Positions 45,482 through 53,745 of a DNA stretch of 64,000 bases are shown piece by piece; position 1 is the stretch's first letter, and every line of letters starts with the position of its first letter. The stretch comes from an uncultured Flaviramulus sp. (GTDB taxonomy: Bacteria > Bacteroidota > Bacteroidia > Flavobacteriales > Flavobacteriaceae), in assembly GCA_947495125.1 (NCBI GenBank), contig CANLXL010000004.1, positions 334,322 to 398,321 of the forward strand, given 5' to 3'. The position numbers were made by a program, and so were the translations under genes. The notes below the pieces were generated by a model that had not been told where the DNA came from, ran no database searches, and worked only from the letters and a program-made list of their open reading frames with translations.

Positions 45482-45581
45482 GCGCTGGTTTATTTTATAA
45501 AAAATTAAATTACAAATAAATTTTGTATTGTAAATGTAATGCTAAATAATTATTTCGGGTTATGGGTGTTCTCTAAATTAA

Positions 45582-45596
45582 TACGGGCATCCCGTA
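45582..45596. promoter_or_regulatory. Inverted repeat TACGGG-N3-CCCGTA between ald and the TonB-type gene
   Basis: Two perfect 6-base arms flank CAT. It is a GC-rich island in A+T-rich DNA, located 48 bases before the ATG of the TonB-type gene and 100 bases before that of ald. A near-copy lies at 48815-48829. It may be an operator. Confidence 0.4.
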
Positions 45597-45618
45597 AGCC
45601 ATTTTAAATTAATTATTT

Positions 45619-45626
45619 TATGTTTG
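45619..45626 (+). promoter_or_regulatory. Candidate -7 promoter element for the TonB-type gene
   Basis: TATGTTTG matches TAnnTTTG, 18 bases before the ATG at 45645, and overlaps a small inverted repeat GTTTGT-N5-ACAAAC (45622-45638). The leader would be very short. Confidence 0.35.
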
Positions 45627-45644
45627 TAAGAGACAAACCATTTT

Positions 45645-48059
45645 ATGACGCTTAAGTTACTAACCCGCTTTCTTTTTTTATGCACTTTACCCTGTTTAGG
45701 CCAAAATATTGTGATTTCCGGCAGTGTTGCCGATACTCAAGGCATGCCTATTGCTTATGCTAACGTGGTTCTTTTAAATACCGAAGATGAATCCTTTATA
45801 ATTGGAGTAACGACCGACGATAATGGCGCTTTTGAGGTTGAGACGCCTAAAGCAACTCCTGTCATTTTGAAGATTAGCTTTTTAGGTTTTGAAGCCTTCT
45901 CTAAAACCATAGAAACCGATAAAAATTATAAACTTGGGCGTGTCGTACTAAAAGAAAAAACAGAGGTACTGGATGATGTCATGGTTGTTGCCAAGCGTCC
46001 CACAGTAAAGCGTATGGTAGATCGTTTGGTATTTAATGTTGAGAATTCTACACTATCTAACAACAATGTTTTAGATGTTTTAAAACACACTCCGGGCGTT
46101 TTGGTGCATGACGGGAATATTACAGTAAAAAATACGACACCCACGGTCTATATTAATGACAGAAAAGTACATTTGTCTACCAGTGAAGTACAGCAGCTTT
46201 TAGAAGGCACTCCGGCAGGAAACATAAAGTCCATTGAAGTGATTACCAATCCACCTGCTAAATATGAGGCGGAGGGTGGTGCAGTGCTCAATATCGTCAC
46301 CAGTAAAAATATTATTGCAGGATATCATGGCAGTGTTTTCGGAAACTATAAGCAGGGGTCTATGTTTCCGAAGTATTCTTTTGGGACCAGTCATTTTTTT
46401 AAGGCTAAAAAGCTGAGCACATACATAAACTACAACTATAGCCCAAGAGAGGATTTTAGGTTTATTAACGAATCGATCAATTTTATTAACAATAATGCGA
46501 TTACATCCAGTTGGGATTCTGATTCTGAAAAAAGAACACGATTAGCAAATCAAAATATCAATGCCAATTTGGATTATGAGGTTAATGCTAAAAACAGTAT
46601 TGGATTCTCTACCAATATGCTTTTCTCTCCCAGAGAAGGCTCTAAAACCAGGACAAACGCATCAACAAAAGTGTTTAGCGCAGATAAGGTTTTGGACTCT
46701 ACATTCAATACTGAGAATCGCTTGGTAGATGAAACCTTTAATTTGGCGTTTACCTTAGATTATACGCATAAATTTAATAAGGAAGGAGCGCAAATTTCCG
46801 CAAGTGTGCATCATACCAACTATGATTTCTCTAACTTCCAAAATGTAGATACAGATTATTTGTTCCCTGATAATTCACTAATTAGAGATAATCGTTTTCA
46901 AACGTTTTCCAGTCAGATTATTAAATTATATACCGGGCAAATAGACTATGAATTACCAATTAGTGAATCTGCTCAATTTGAAGCAGGAGGAAAGGTTTCT
47001 AATATCAATTCTGAAAATATTCTAAATCAATTCGCCTTTGAAAACGATAATAGAATAGAAGATTTAGAAAATTCGGACACATTCTTATACGATGAAACCA
47101 ATTATGCAGCTTATACCAGTTATTCAAAAGCTTGGGAGTCCTGGGATATAAAAACAGGCCTTCGATTAGAATATACCGATATAACTGGTAATTCACTTTC
47201 AACCAATCAAATTAACACCAATGATTATGCGAAAATATTTCCGTCTTTAAATGTGTTACATCGCTTAAATGATAATAATGAGCTTTATTTTAATTATAAG
47301 AGACGTATACATAGACCTCGCTATAGTCAGCTAAATCCTTTTAAGTATTTTCTAAATGACAATGCCTTTACCGCTGGCGATCCAAATTTAGAACCACAAA
47401 TAGATGATGTCTTTACTTTAGGCTATACATTTAACAAGGACTATACGTTCGAATTATATTATCGCTATGAAAATGATCCTACGATACAGGTGACCTTTCA
47501 AGATAACATGGATAAAAAACTCATCTACAGAAATACAAATATTGATAGGAGCATCACCTACGGGCTTGATTTTATTACCTATACCAATGTGTTACCGCGT
47601 TGGAATTTGTATGTAGTATCTTCAATTTTTTACTATGATGAGCAGTTTATTGCTTTAGAAAGCAATGATGCATTATTCAACAATGACAGATGGTCTGCCT
47701 TTGCGCAAATCATAAATTATTTTAGTTTTCTTAAGGATCAAAGTTTAACAGCAGATATTTCTTATTTATATATATCGCAAACTGTAAAGGGACCTACAGA
47801 TGTTAGTTCTAGATCAGGATTAGATATTAATATCAAAAAGACACTATGGAAAAATAAGGCTTCAATCAATATTGGTGTTTCAGACATTTTTAATTCACAA
47901 AATTTTAGGGAAACTACTAAATATTTGAATCAGGATGTGTCTTTAAAATCTAGAATGGAGAATAGAATATTTACAATAGGGTTTAATTATAAATTTGGTA
48001 ACTTTAGATTACGAACAAATAAAAAGGACATTGAGCTCACAGAGCGCGATAGAATATAA
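45645..48059 (+). CDS. TonB-dependent-receptor-like outer-membrane beta-barrel protein
   Basis: The 804-residue protein has a signal peptide (RFLFLCTLPCLGQ, cleavage near 20), a carboxypeptidase-regulatory-like domain at about 22-108 (GSVADTQGMPIAYANVVL; ILKISFLGFEAF), a plug-like domain (DVMVVAKRPTVKRMVDRLVF; LDVLKHTPGVLVHDGNITVK) and a long beta-barrel ending in FTIGFNYKFGNFRL. This is the flavobacterial outer_membrane-barrel type of TonB receptor, without a SusD partner. It may import an unknown ligand such as a metal chelate or peptide. It is monocistronic and ends 13 bases before a convergent gene. Confidence 0.87.
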   Translation: MTLKLLTRFLFLCTLPCLGQNIVISGSVADTQGMPIAYANVVLLNTEDESFIIGVTTDDNGAFEVETPKATPVILKISFLGFEAFSKTIETDKNYKLGRVVLKEKTEVLDDVMVVAKRPTVKRMVDRLVFNVENSTLSNNNVLDVLKHTPGVLVHDGNITVKNTTPTVYINDRKVHLSTSEVQQLLEGTPAGNIKSIEVITNPPAKYEAEGGAVLNIVTSKNIIAGYHGSVFGNYKQGSMFPKYSFGTSHFFKAKKLSTYINYNYSPREDFRFINESINFINNNAITSSWDSDSEKRTRLANQNINANLDYEVNAKNSIGFSTNMLFSPREGSKTRTNASTKVFSADKVLDSTFNTENRLVDETFNLAFTLDYTHKFNKEGAQISASVHHTNYDFSNFQNVDTDYLFPDNSLIRDNRFQTFSSQIIKLYTGQIDYELPISESAQFEAGGKVSNINSENILNQFAFENDNRIEDLENSDTFLYDETNYAAYTSYSKAWESWDIKTGLRLEYTDITGNSLSTNQINTNDYAKIFPSLNVLHRLNDNNELYFNYKRRIHRPRYSQLNPFKYFLNDNAFTAGDPNLEPQIDDVFTLGYTFNKDYTFELYYRYENDPTIQVTFQDNMDKKLIYRNTNIDRSITYGLDFITYTNVLPRWNLYVVSSIFYYDEQFIALESNDALFNNDRWSAFAQIINYFSFLKDQSLTADISYLYISQTVKGPTDVSSRSGLDINIKKTLWKNKASINIGVSDIFNSQNFRETTKYLNQDVSLKSRMENRIFTIGFNYKFGNFRLRTNKKDIELTERDRI

Positions 48060-48072
48060 GTGTCATCGTATA

Positions 48073-48618
48073 TTAAAAATACTCTTTTATCTTACCCCAA
48101 AAGTTTTTTGGTGATATTTTAAATTCCTCTTCTAGCTCTTCCAGCGATTTATTTGCCTCGTTTACCTTATTGAAAATTCTAGCTCGAATTAAATAAATAG
48201 AAGGTATAATAATGGCCATTATAGGAATCATATAGATTAGCTGGTTAGAATCTATGAATTCCGCCTCTTTATTCAGAATATCAAATGTTTGATAGGTATA
48301 CATAGCGATTGGTACAAGTAGAGTATGATACCACCAATGGCGACATGTGAAAAACCATAAAAATAAAAGAAATAAAGGTATAACCTTACCAGTTAAAACC
48401 CACATAGCTATATTAGCACTTCCGAATGTGCCACTATGGTATACACCAAAAAAAGTGTTCCAAGTCTTAGTATCTGGAACACTTTCTTGCAAATAAAATA
48501 AGTATGGTGTTATTGATATTAATGTAGCAATAACACTACCAAGAACTAAATTCTTGGACAGCTTACCTGTCAGCGTTAATGATTCTCTTTTTTTCGATTT
48601 TTGCTGTTTGTTGCTCAT
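48073..48618 (-). CDS. Hypothetical membrane protein
   Basis: The 181-residue protein has a basic N-terminus (KQQKSKKRESLT), three to four membrane segments (about 27-45, 72-92, 95-112, 126-146) and a charged tail with ANKSLEELEEEFKISPK. I do not recognise a family. Its start lies inside the 3' end of a 46-codon secreted-peptide gene in another frame (48563-48703), so the two are likely translationally coupled. It reads convergently to the TonB-type gene. Confidence 0.65.
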   Translation of the reverse strand: MSNKQQKSKKRESLTLTGKLSKNLVLGSVIATLISITPYLFYLQESVPDTKTWNTFFGVYHSGTFGSANIAMWVLTGKVIPLFLLFLWFFTCRHWWYHTLLVPIAMYTYQTFDILNKEAEFIDSNQLIYMIPIMAIIIPSIYLIRARIFNKVNEANKSLEELEEEFKISPKNFWGKIKEYF

Positions 48619-48703
48619 CTAGGTTAATCATGTTAGCAGCATAAGCCGTAAACAACATACCTCCGAAAATTGCGATTGCAATTAAATACTTTTTAGTTTT
48701 CAT
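48563..48703 (-). CDS. Short secreted or membrane-anchored peptide (46 residues) overlapping the next gene
   Basis: I read an ATG at 48703 followed by 46 codons and a TAA (48563-48565). The peptide starts MKTKKYLIAIAIFGG and continues MLFTAYAANMINL, a standard signal-peptide shape (basic start, hydrophobic core, AYA-A cleavage site near residue 22). The remaining 24 or so residues are charged (DEQQTAKIEKKRIINADR). It overlaps the following membrane-protein gene by 56 bases in a different frame, and the start of that gene falls inside it. Too short for most gene finders. Function unknown. Confidence 0.5.
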   Translation of the reverse strand: MKTKKYLIAIAIFGGMLFTAYAANMINLDEQQTAKIEKKRIINADR

Positions 48704-48814
48704 TTTATAAGGGATTTAATTAATTAATTAGTCCAAATGTAACTAAAGAGTATTCTGAAGTTTTTGTTTAAATGTTAAAATTATGTTAAAAACATTGATT
48801 TTAAAAATTATCGC

Positions 48815-48829
48815 TGCGGGTTTCCCGTA
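48815..48829. promoter_or_regulatory. Near-copy of the TACGGG-N3-CCCGTA inverted repeat
   Basis: The plus strand reads TGCGGGtttCCCGTA; five of six arm positions pair. It is 112 bases upstream of the 46-codon peptide gene (start 48703) and about 35 bases before the end of tsaE's coding sequence on the same strand. See the matching site at 45582. Confidence 0.35.
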
Positions 48830-48864
48830 AAACTTCAAAATTCGAAGTGATTTATGCTATTTTT

Positions 48865-49305
48865 TCATACTAACTTATTGCTTTTATTGGGGTTATACGT
48901 TTTATCTAATTTTAAAATTCTATCGTTTTCAGCACTTAATTCCAGGTGTACGACCTCATAAAATTCCGGTAAAATAGATACAATATGTTCCGGCCATTCA
49001 ATAAAGATCCACGCATCAGCATCTAAATAATCCTCAATCCCGAAATTATAAGCTTCTTCTATATCTTCAATTCTATAGAGATCAAAATGATATATCACAT
49101 CGCTTCCTGTTCTATATTCATTGACGATTGAAAATGTCGGGCTGCTTACATCATCATCACTTCCCAGTGCTTTCACTAAAGCTTTTATGAGCGTGGTCTT
49201 ACCAACCCCCATGCTACCATAGAGCACTATAATTTTAGATGATACCTGGTTTAAGAGTTGTTTTGCAACCTTTTCAACCTCGTTTAATCCATAATGTATT
49301 TCCAA
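48865..49305 (-). CDS. tsaE: tRNA threonylcarbamoyladenosine biosynthesis ATPase TsaE
   Basis: The 146-residue protein has a Walker A motif YGSMGVGKTTLIK (29-41), SSPTFSIVNEY (the TsaE switch-like block), YHFDLYRIED and IFIEWPEHI, all standard TsaE landmarks. It is the ATPase partner of TsaB/TsaD in making t6A37 of ANN-decoding tRNAs. Start is a TTG at 49305: an in-frame TAA lies three codons upstream and no ATG is available nearby. It is downstream of porX on the same strand, 92 bases away. Confidence 0.93.
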   Translation of the reverse strand: MEIHYGLNEVEKVAKQLLNQVSSKIIVLYGSMGVGKTTLIKALVKALGSDDDVSSPTFSIVNEYRTGSDVIYHFDLYRIEDIEEAYNFGIEDYLDADAWIFIEWPEHIVSILPEFYEVVHLELSAENDRILKLDKTYNPNKSNKLV

Positions 49306-49397
49306 TGCACTTTAAATTTGAATACAATAATAGGAATAAATTTTGATAAAAACCAGAAAAAAGTGTATTTCGTCGATGTTTTTGGTATTACACGGAT

Positions 49398-50951
49398 TTA
49401 TTTAGGATTGAAAACCACAAAAGGAATGATCATTTCTTCCAAAGAAACACCGCCGTGTTGATAAGTATTTCTAAAGTAACTCACATAATGATTAAAGTTA
49501 TTGGGATACGCAAAAAACAGATCGTTTTTAGCAAAGATAAACGAGCTACTCATACTAATGGACGGTAAATGAAAGGCTTTCGGGTTTTTAGCTAAAACCA
49601 CATCCTTTTTATCGTAGGTTAAACTTCGACCGGTTTTATATCTTAGGTTTAAACTGGTATCCCGGTCTCCCACAACTTTTGAGGGGTTCTTAACATTAAT
49701 GGTGCCATGATCTGTAGTTAATATCAATTTAAATCCCATGTGTTGTGCTTTTTGTATCATTTCTAATAACGGCGAATTTTTAAACCAGCTTAAAGTTAAC
49801 GATCGGTAAGCCTTATCGTTAGAAGCCAATTCTTTAACGACCTCCATTTCGGTTTTAGAATGCGAGAGCATATCCACAAAATTATATACGACTACAGAGA
49901 GATCATTCTTTTTTAAGGATTTAAAATTATTTACCAGCTTTTTCCCCGATTTAAGGTTTGTTATTTTATGATACTCGACACTCAAATTATTTAAGCTTAG
50001 TCGCTTCATTTGTGAATCCAGAAATTCGGCTTCAAATAAGTTCTTTCCGCCTTCATCAGTATCGTTTTTCCAATACTTTGGAAATAACTTTTCCATATCA
50101 CTAGGCATTAATCCCGAAAAAATTGCATTTCTGGCATATTGGGTCGCCGTAGGCAGAATACTGAAAAAAGATTCTTCGATATCTTTCTTGTAATAATTAT
50201 TTATAATAGGCTCGAAAACTTTCCATTGGTCATATCTTAAATTATCGATAACAATAAGTAGGGTGGGTTGCTCTTTGCTAAGCTCCGGGGCAATCTTTTC
50301 TTTAAAAAGGGTGTGAGACATTATGGGGGCGTCGGTATGTGGTTCAAACCAGGAGGCATAATTCTTTTCGATAAACTTTCCGAATAGGGTATTGGCCTCG
50401 GTTTTTTGAGATTCCAAAATCTCGAACATTCCGGCATCTTCAATACCTTCCAGCTGAATTTCCCAATAAATTAATTTTTGGTACAAACTCACCCATGCTT
50501 CATACGAGTTAACCATAGCCAAATCCATGGAGATCTTTCGAAATTCTTGCTGATAGTTAGATGTTGTTTTTTCCGAAACCAGTCTGGACGTATCCAAATT
50601 CTTCTTTAAGCTCAATAAAATCTGATTAGGATTCACCGGTTTTATTAGGTAATCCGCGATCTTATTGCCAATAGCTTCTTCCATAATATACTCCTCTTCA
50701 CTTTTGGTAATCATCACTACCGGAAGGTTGTCCTGTTTTTCTTTGATCTCATTTAACGTTTCCAATCCGGTAAGTCCGGGCATGTTTTCATCTAAAAATA
50801 CAATATCAAATTTGGTGTCGTCCAAGATGTCTATGGCTTCCGTGCCGCTATTGCAGGTAGTCACCTTATAATGTCTTTGTTCCAGAAATAAAATATGAGG
50901 TTTTAATAAATCAATTTCATCATCTACCCAAAGTATTTGTATTGTATTCAT
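49398..50951 (-). CDS. porX: PorX, response regulator with PglZ domain, type IX secretion control
   Basis: The 517-residue protein has a receiver domain (residues 1-120) with the acidic pair Asp10/Asp11 in LWVDDEIDLL, phospho-acceptor Asp54 in VFLDENMPG and K in MITKSEEE, followed by a helical linker and a C-terminal PglZ/alkaline-phosphatase-like domain (LLIVIDNLRYDQWKVFEP; LILTTDHGTINVKNPSKVVG; TYQHGGVSLEEMIIPFVVF). This is the PorX architecture; PorX with histidine kinase PorY controls T9SS genes, and its PglZ domain acts as a phosphodiesterase in characterised homologues. No porY or T9SS structural gene is in the window. Gliding or secretion of surface proteins can be expected in this organism. 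Confidence 0.93.
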   Translation of the reverse strand: MNTIQILWVDDEIDLLKPHILFLEQRHYKVTTCNSGTEAIDILDDTKFDIVFLDENMPGLTGLETLNEIKEKQDNLPVVMITKSEEEYIMEEAIGNKIADYLIKPVNPNQILLSLKKNLDTSRLVSEKTTSNYQQEFRKISMDLAMVNSYEAWVSLYQKLIYWEIQLEGIEDAGMFEILESQKTEANTLFGKFIEKNYASWFEPHTDAPIMSHTLFKEKIAPELSKEQPTLLIVIDNLRYDQWKVFEPIINNYYKKDIEESFFSILPTATQYARNAIFSGLMPSDMEKLFPKYWKNDTDEGGKNLFEAEFLDSQMKRLSLNNLSVEYHKITNLKSGKKLVNNFKSLKKNDLSVVVYNFVDMLSHSKTEMEVVKELASNDKAYRSLTLSWFKNSPLLEMIQKAQHMGFKLILTTDHGTINVKNPSKVVGDRDTSLNLRYKTGRSLTYDKKDVVLAKNPKAFHLPSISMSSSFIFAKNDLFFAYPNNFNHYVSYFRNTYQHGGVSLEEMIIPFVVFNPK

Positions 50952-51118
50952 ATGTTACGTTTATTTTTATTTATTTAATACATCTCGTTACTAAATGCAT
51001 TTTAATACTAAGTAAAACTGTATTTACCTATAATTAAATATTTCCTTATTGTATGCTTATTCCAGTCTTTAAATAAAGGAGGTCTCGATAAGTTTTTCTC
51101 GTGCCTCTAAAAACACTC

Positions 51119-51136
51119 GACCTGACAGCTCAGGTC
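51119..51136. promoter_or_regulatory. Inverted repeat GACCTGA-N4-TCAGGTC in the porX/HD divergent region
   Basis: A perfect 7-base dyad with a 4-base spacer (CAGC), 168 bases upstream of porX and 119 before the HD gene. It may be a regulator site; no similar copy was noticed elsewhere in the window. Confidence 0.3.
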
Positions 51137-51219
51137 ATTTGTTTAAATTCAGCATTTATGTGAAACCTTAATTTATCAATTTGTGTTTTCAATACAGCAC
51201 AAATTAGCGACTATATATT

Positions 51220-51227
51220 TATATTTG
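51220..51227 (+). promoter_or_regulatory. Candidate -7 promoter element for the HD phosphohydrolase gene
   Basis: TATATTTG matches TAnnTTTG, 27 bases before the TTG start at 51255. A clear -33 TTG is lacking. Confidence 0.4.
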
Positions 51228-51254
51228 TTCAAACAGAACTTAAATTTTTAAAGT

Positions 51255-52475
51255 TTGAACAAACTTAAAATATTAAACGACCCAATTTACGGATTTATTA
51301 CCATTCCAAATTCTCAGATTTTCGATTTAATTCAGCATAAGTACTTTCAGCGTTTACGTAGAATCACGCAAATGGGTATGTCGTATTTGGTATATCCAGG
51401 TGCACATCACACCCGTTTTCATCATGCTATTGGTTGTGTGCATTTAATGCAGCAAGTGGTTAATGTGCTTCGTTTTAAAGGAGTTAGCATTTCAAAAGAC
51501 GAGGAAGACGCACTTTATGCTGCTATTTTATTGCATGATATTGGTCATGGGCCATTCTCCCATGCCATGGAACACAGTATTGTAAATGGGGTGTCCCATG
51601 AAGAGATTTCATTGCTTTTTATGGAACAACTTAACATAGAATTTAACGCAAGTTTAACGCTTGCCATCAAAATTTTTAAGGGGGATTACCATCGTAAATT
51701 TATGTGTCAGCTTATTTCAGGTCAATTAGATGTTGATAGGGCCGATTATTTAAAACGTGATAGTTTTTATACCGGAGTGGCGGAAGGGAATATCAATAGT
51801 GAACGCTTAATCACCATGCTTAATGTGATTGACGACGAACTCGTGGTTGAAGAAAAGGGTATTTACAGTGTTGAAAAGTTTATTGTCGCACGACGTTTAA
51901 TGTATTGGCAGGTGTATTTGCACAAAACCGGACTGGTGGCAGAGCAGCTATTGATTAGAGTTCTCAAGAGAGCTAAGGAGCTCACCATCAACGGACATCG
52001 ATTGGAGGCTAGTAAAGCGCTTCAGTATTTTTTGAATCATGAAATCTCTATTGAAGACTTTAGCAGTGAAACCCTCAACACCTTTTCAGAGCTGGATGAT
52101 TATGATATCATTTCGGCAATGAAACACTGGCAATATGATGATGATTTTGTGCTAAGTAACTTATGCGGCATGATCATTAACAGAAACTTGCTTAAAATCA
52201 AACTGAAAAATAAGACCATCAAAAAAGAAAACCTAAACAAGCATCGCCAAAATTTGATGGACACCTATAAGATAACTCAGGCAGAAGCCGATTATTTTGT
52301 GTTTACCGGTAGTATTTCAAATCAGGCCTATCAGCTAAAACATCAGAGTATCAATATTTTACATAAATCCGGAAAGATCGAAGATATTGTTAAAGCGTCA
52401 GATCAGTTAAATTTAAAAGCCTTATCAAAACCCGTAACTAAATATTATATATGTTATCCTAAGGAAACACTATAA
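51255..52475 (+). CDS. HD-domain phosphohydrolase (dGTPase/SAMHD1-like)
   Basis: The 406-residue protein has the HD superfamily metal motif: HHTRFHHAIGCVHLM (about 51-65), LLHDIGHGPFSHAMEH (about 93-108) and QLDVDRADYLKRDS (Asp). This is the arrangement of the deoxynucleotide triphosphohydrolase-like HD proteins seen next to lpxD in Flavobacteriaceae. It may hydrolyse dNTPs or another nucleotide. The start is a TTG at 51255, forced by an in-frame TAA at 51249-51251 two codons upstream. The frame begins MNKLKILNDPIYGF, where similar proteins begin. Confidence 0.88.
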   Translation: MNKLKILNDPIYGFITIPNSQIFDLIQHKYFQRLRRITQMGMSYLVYPGAHHTRFHHAIGCVHLMQQVVNVLRFKGVSISKDEEDALYAAILLHDIGHGPFSHAMEHSIVNGVSHEEISLLFMEQLNIEFNASLTLAIKIFKGDYHRKFMCQLISGQLDVDRADYLKRDSFYTGVAEGNINSERLITMLNVIDDELVVEEKGIYSVEKFIVARRLMYWQVYLHKTGLVAEQLLIRVLKRAKELTINGHRLEASKALQYFLNHEISIEDFSSETLNTFSELDDYDIISAMKHWQYDDDFVLSNLCGMIINRNLLKIKLKNKTIKKENLNKHRQNLMDTYKITQAEADYFVFTGSISNQAYQLKHQSINILHKSGKIEDIVKASDQLNLKALSKPVTKYYICYPKETL

Positions 52476-52576
52476 ATGCATTTAGGGTTACGAAAAGCTA
52501 TAGTAGCTCAAATGTTTCATAATGAGTACTCAAAGTAATAAGCCATAACACATGAAGTACTTTAGTACATTTTTCC

Positions 52577-52584
52577 TATTTTTG
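52577..52584 (+). promoter_or_regulatory. Candidate -7 promoter element for the lpxD operon
   Basis: TATTTTTG matches TAnnTTTG and lies 147 bases before the ATG at 52732, just after a GTACT-TT-AGTAC dyad (about 52554-52565). The long leader weakens the case. Confidence 0.3.
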
Positions 52585-52731
52585 CGAAGCCAAACAAAAA
52601 ATTAACGAACATTAAAAATGTGAAATGCGCATAACCAGAATATTAACATTACCTAATCTTTTTTTATGCGAATTGCACCGGTCTGCTTGTCGGCAGGTCT
52701 GACTTAATACTAAAACCATCTTTTTAAACAG

Positions 52732-53745
52732 ATGAAATTTACAGCACAACAGATAGCAGACGTTTTAGAAGGAACTGTAGACGGGAATCCTGATATTGAA
52801 GTCTCCAAGCTTTCTAAAATAGAAGAAGGCACCTCGGGAGCGCTTACTTTTCTGGCAAATCCGAAATACACACCATATATTTATACCACGGAAGCCTCAG
52901 TAGCCATTGTGAATAATACCTTCGAACCTGAAAACCCTGTTAAAGCAACCCTTATAAAAGTAGAAGATGCGTATAAATCGTTTTCGAAACTACTGGAATA
53001 TTATAATCAGGTCAAGCTCAATAAATCCGGAGTAGAGCAGCCTTCATACATTGCTCAGTCTTCTAAATATGGCGATAATGTATATATAGGAGCCTTCAGT
53101 TACATAGGAAATAATGTGATCATTGGGGATAATGTAAAAATATTCCCGAATACATTCATTGGAGATAATACAAGCATAGGCGATAATACAGTCGTTTTTG
53201 CCGGTGCTAAAATATATTCTGAAACCGTGATAGGTAGCTTTTGCGTTATAAATTCCGGTGCTATTATTGGTGCTGATGGTTTTGGCTTTGCTCCTAATGA
53301 AACCGGAGAGTATCAAAAAGTACCTCAAATTGGCAACGTTATTCTTGAAGATTTTGTGGATATTGGAGCGACGACAACAATAGATAGAGCCACTTTAGGG
53401 TCTACTATTATTAGAAAAGGTGTGAAATTAGATAACCAAATTCAAATAGCACATAATGTAGAAATTGGCAGAAACACAGTGATTGCTGCTCAAACCGGCA
53501 TTGCCGGATCCACTAAAATTGGAGAAAATTGCCAAATTGGTGGACAAGTGGGGATCGTTGGACATATTTCTATTGGGAATAATGTGAAAATTCAGGCGCA
53601 ATCCGGTATTGGACGCAATGTAAAAGATAATGAAGTCCTGCAGGGCTCGCCCGCATTGGCTTATGGCGATTATAATAAGTCTTATGTTCATTTTAAAAAC
53701 CTACCAAGGATTGTTAAACAAATTAATGATTTAGAAAAAAAATAA
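52732..53745 (+). CDS. lpxD: UDP-3-O-acylglucosamine N-acyltransferase LpxD
   Basis: The 337-residue enzyme adds the N-linked 3-hydroxyacyl chain to UDP-3-O-acyl-GlcN in lipid A synthesis. It has the N-terminal uridine-binding domain ([20 protein letters not shown]) and a long left-handed beta-helix of hexapeptides with [29 protein letters not shown], the catalytic-His block [20 protein letters not shown], and [18 protein letters not shown]. Its stop is adjacent to the ATG of lpxC-fabZ. A second LpxD-like gene lies at 56641. Confidence 0.93.
   Translation: MKFTAQQIADVLEGTVDGNPDIEVSKLSKIEEGTSGALTFLANPKYTPYIYTTEASVAIVNNTFEPENPVKATLIKVEDAYKSFSKLLEYYNQVKLNKSGVEQPSYIAQSSKYGDNVYIGAFSYIGNNVIIGDNVKIFPNTFIGDNTSIGDNTVVFAGAKIYSETVIGSFCVINSGAIIGADGFGFAPNETGEYQKVPQIGNVILEDFVDIGATTTIDRATLGSTIIRKGVKLDNQIQIAHNVEIGRNTVIAAQTGIAGSTKIGENCQIGGQVGIVGHISIGNNVKIQAQSGIGRNVKDNEVLQGSPALAYGDYNKSYVHFKNLPRIVKQINDLEKK

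Larger units (their letters stand above)
50952..51254. other. Divergent region between porX and the HD phosphohydrolase gene
   Basis: This 303-base region has no supported gene. It includes a 7-base inverted repeat GACCTGA-N4-TCAGGTC (51119-51136), which lacks a T-run and so is more like an operator than a terminator, and a candidate plus-strand -7 box at 51220-51227. Confidence 0.55.
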
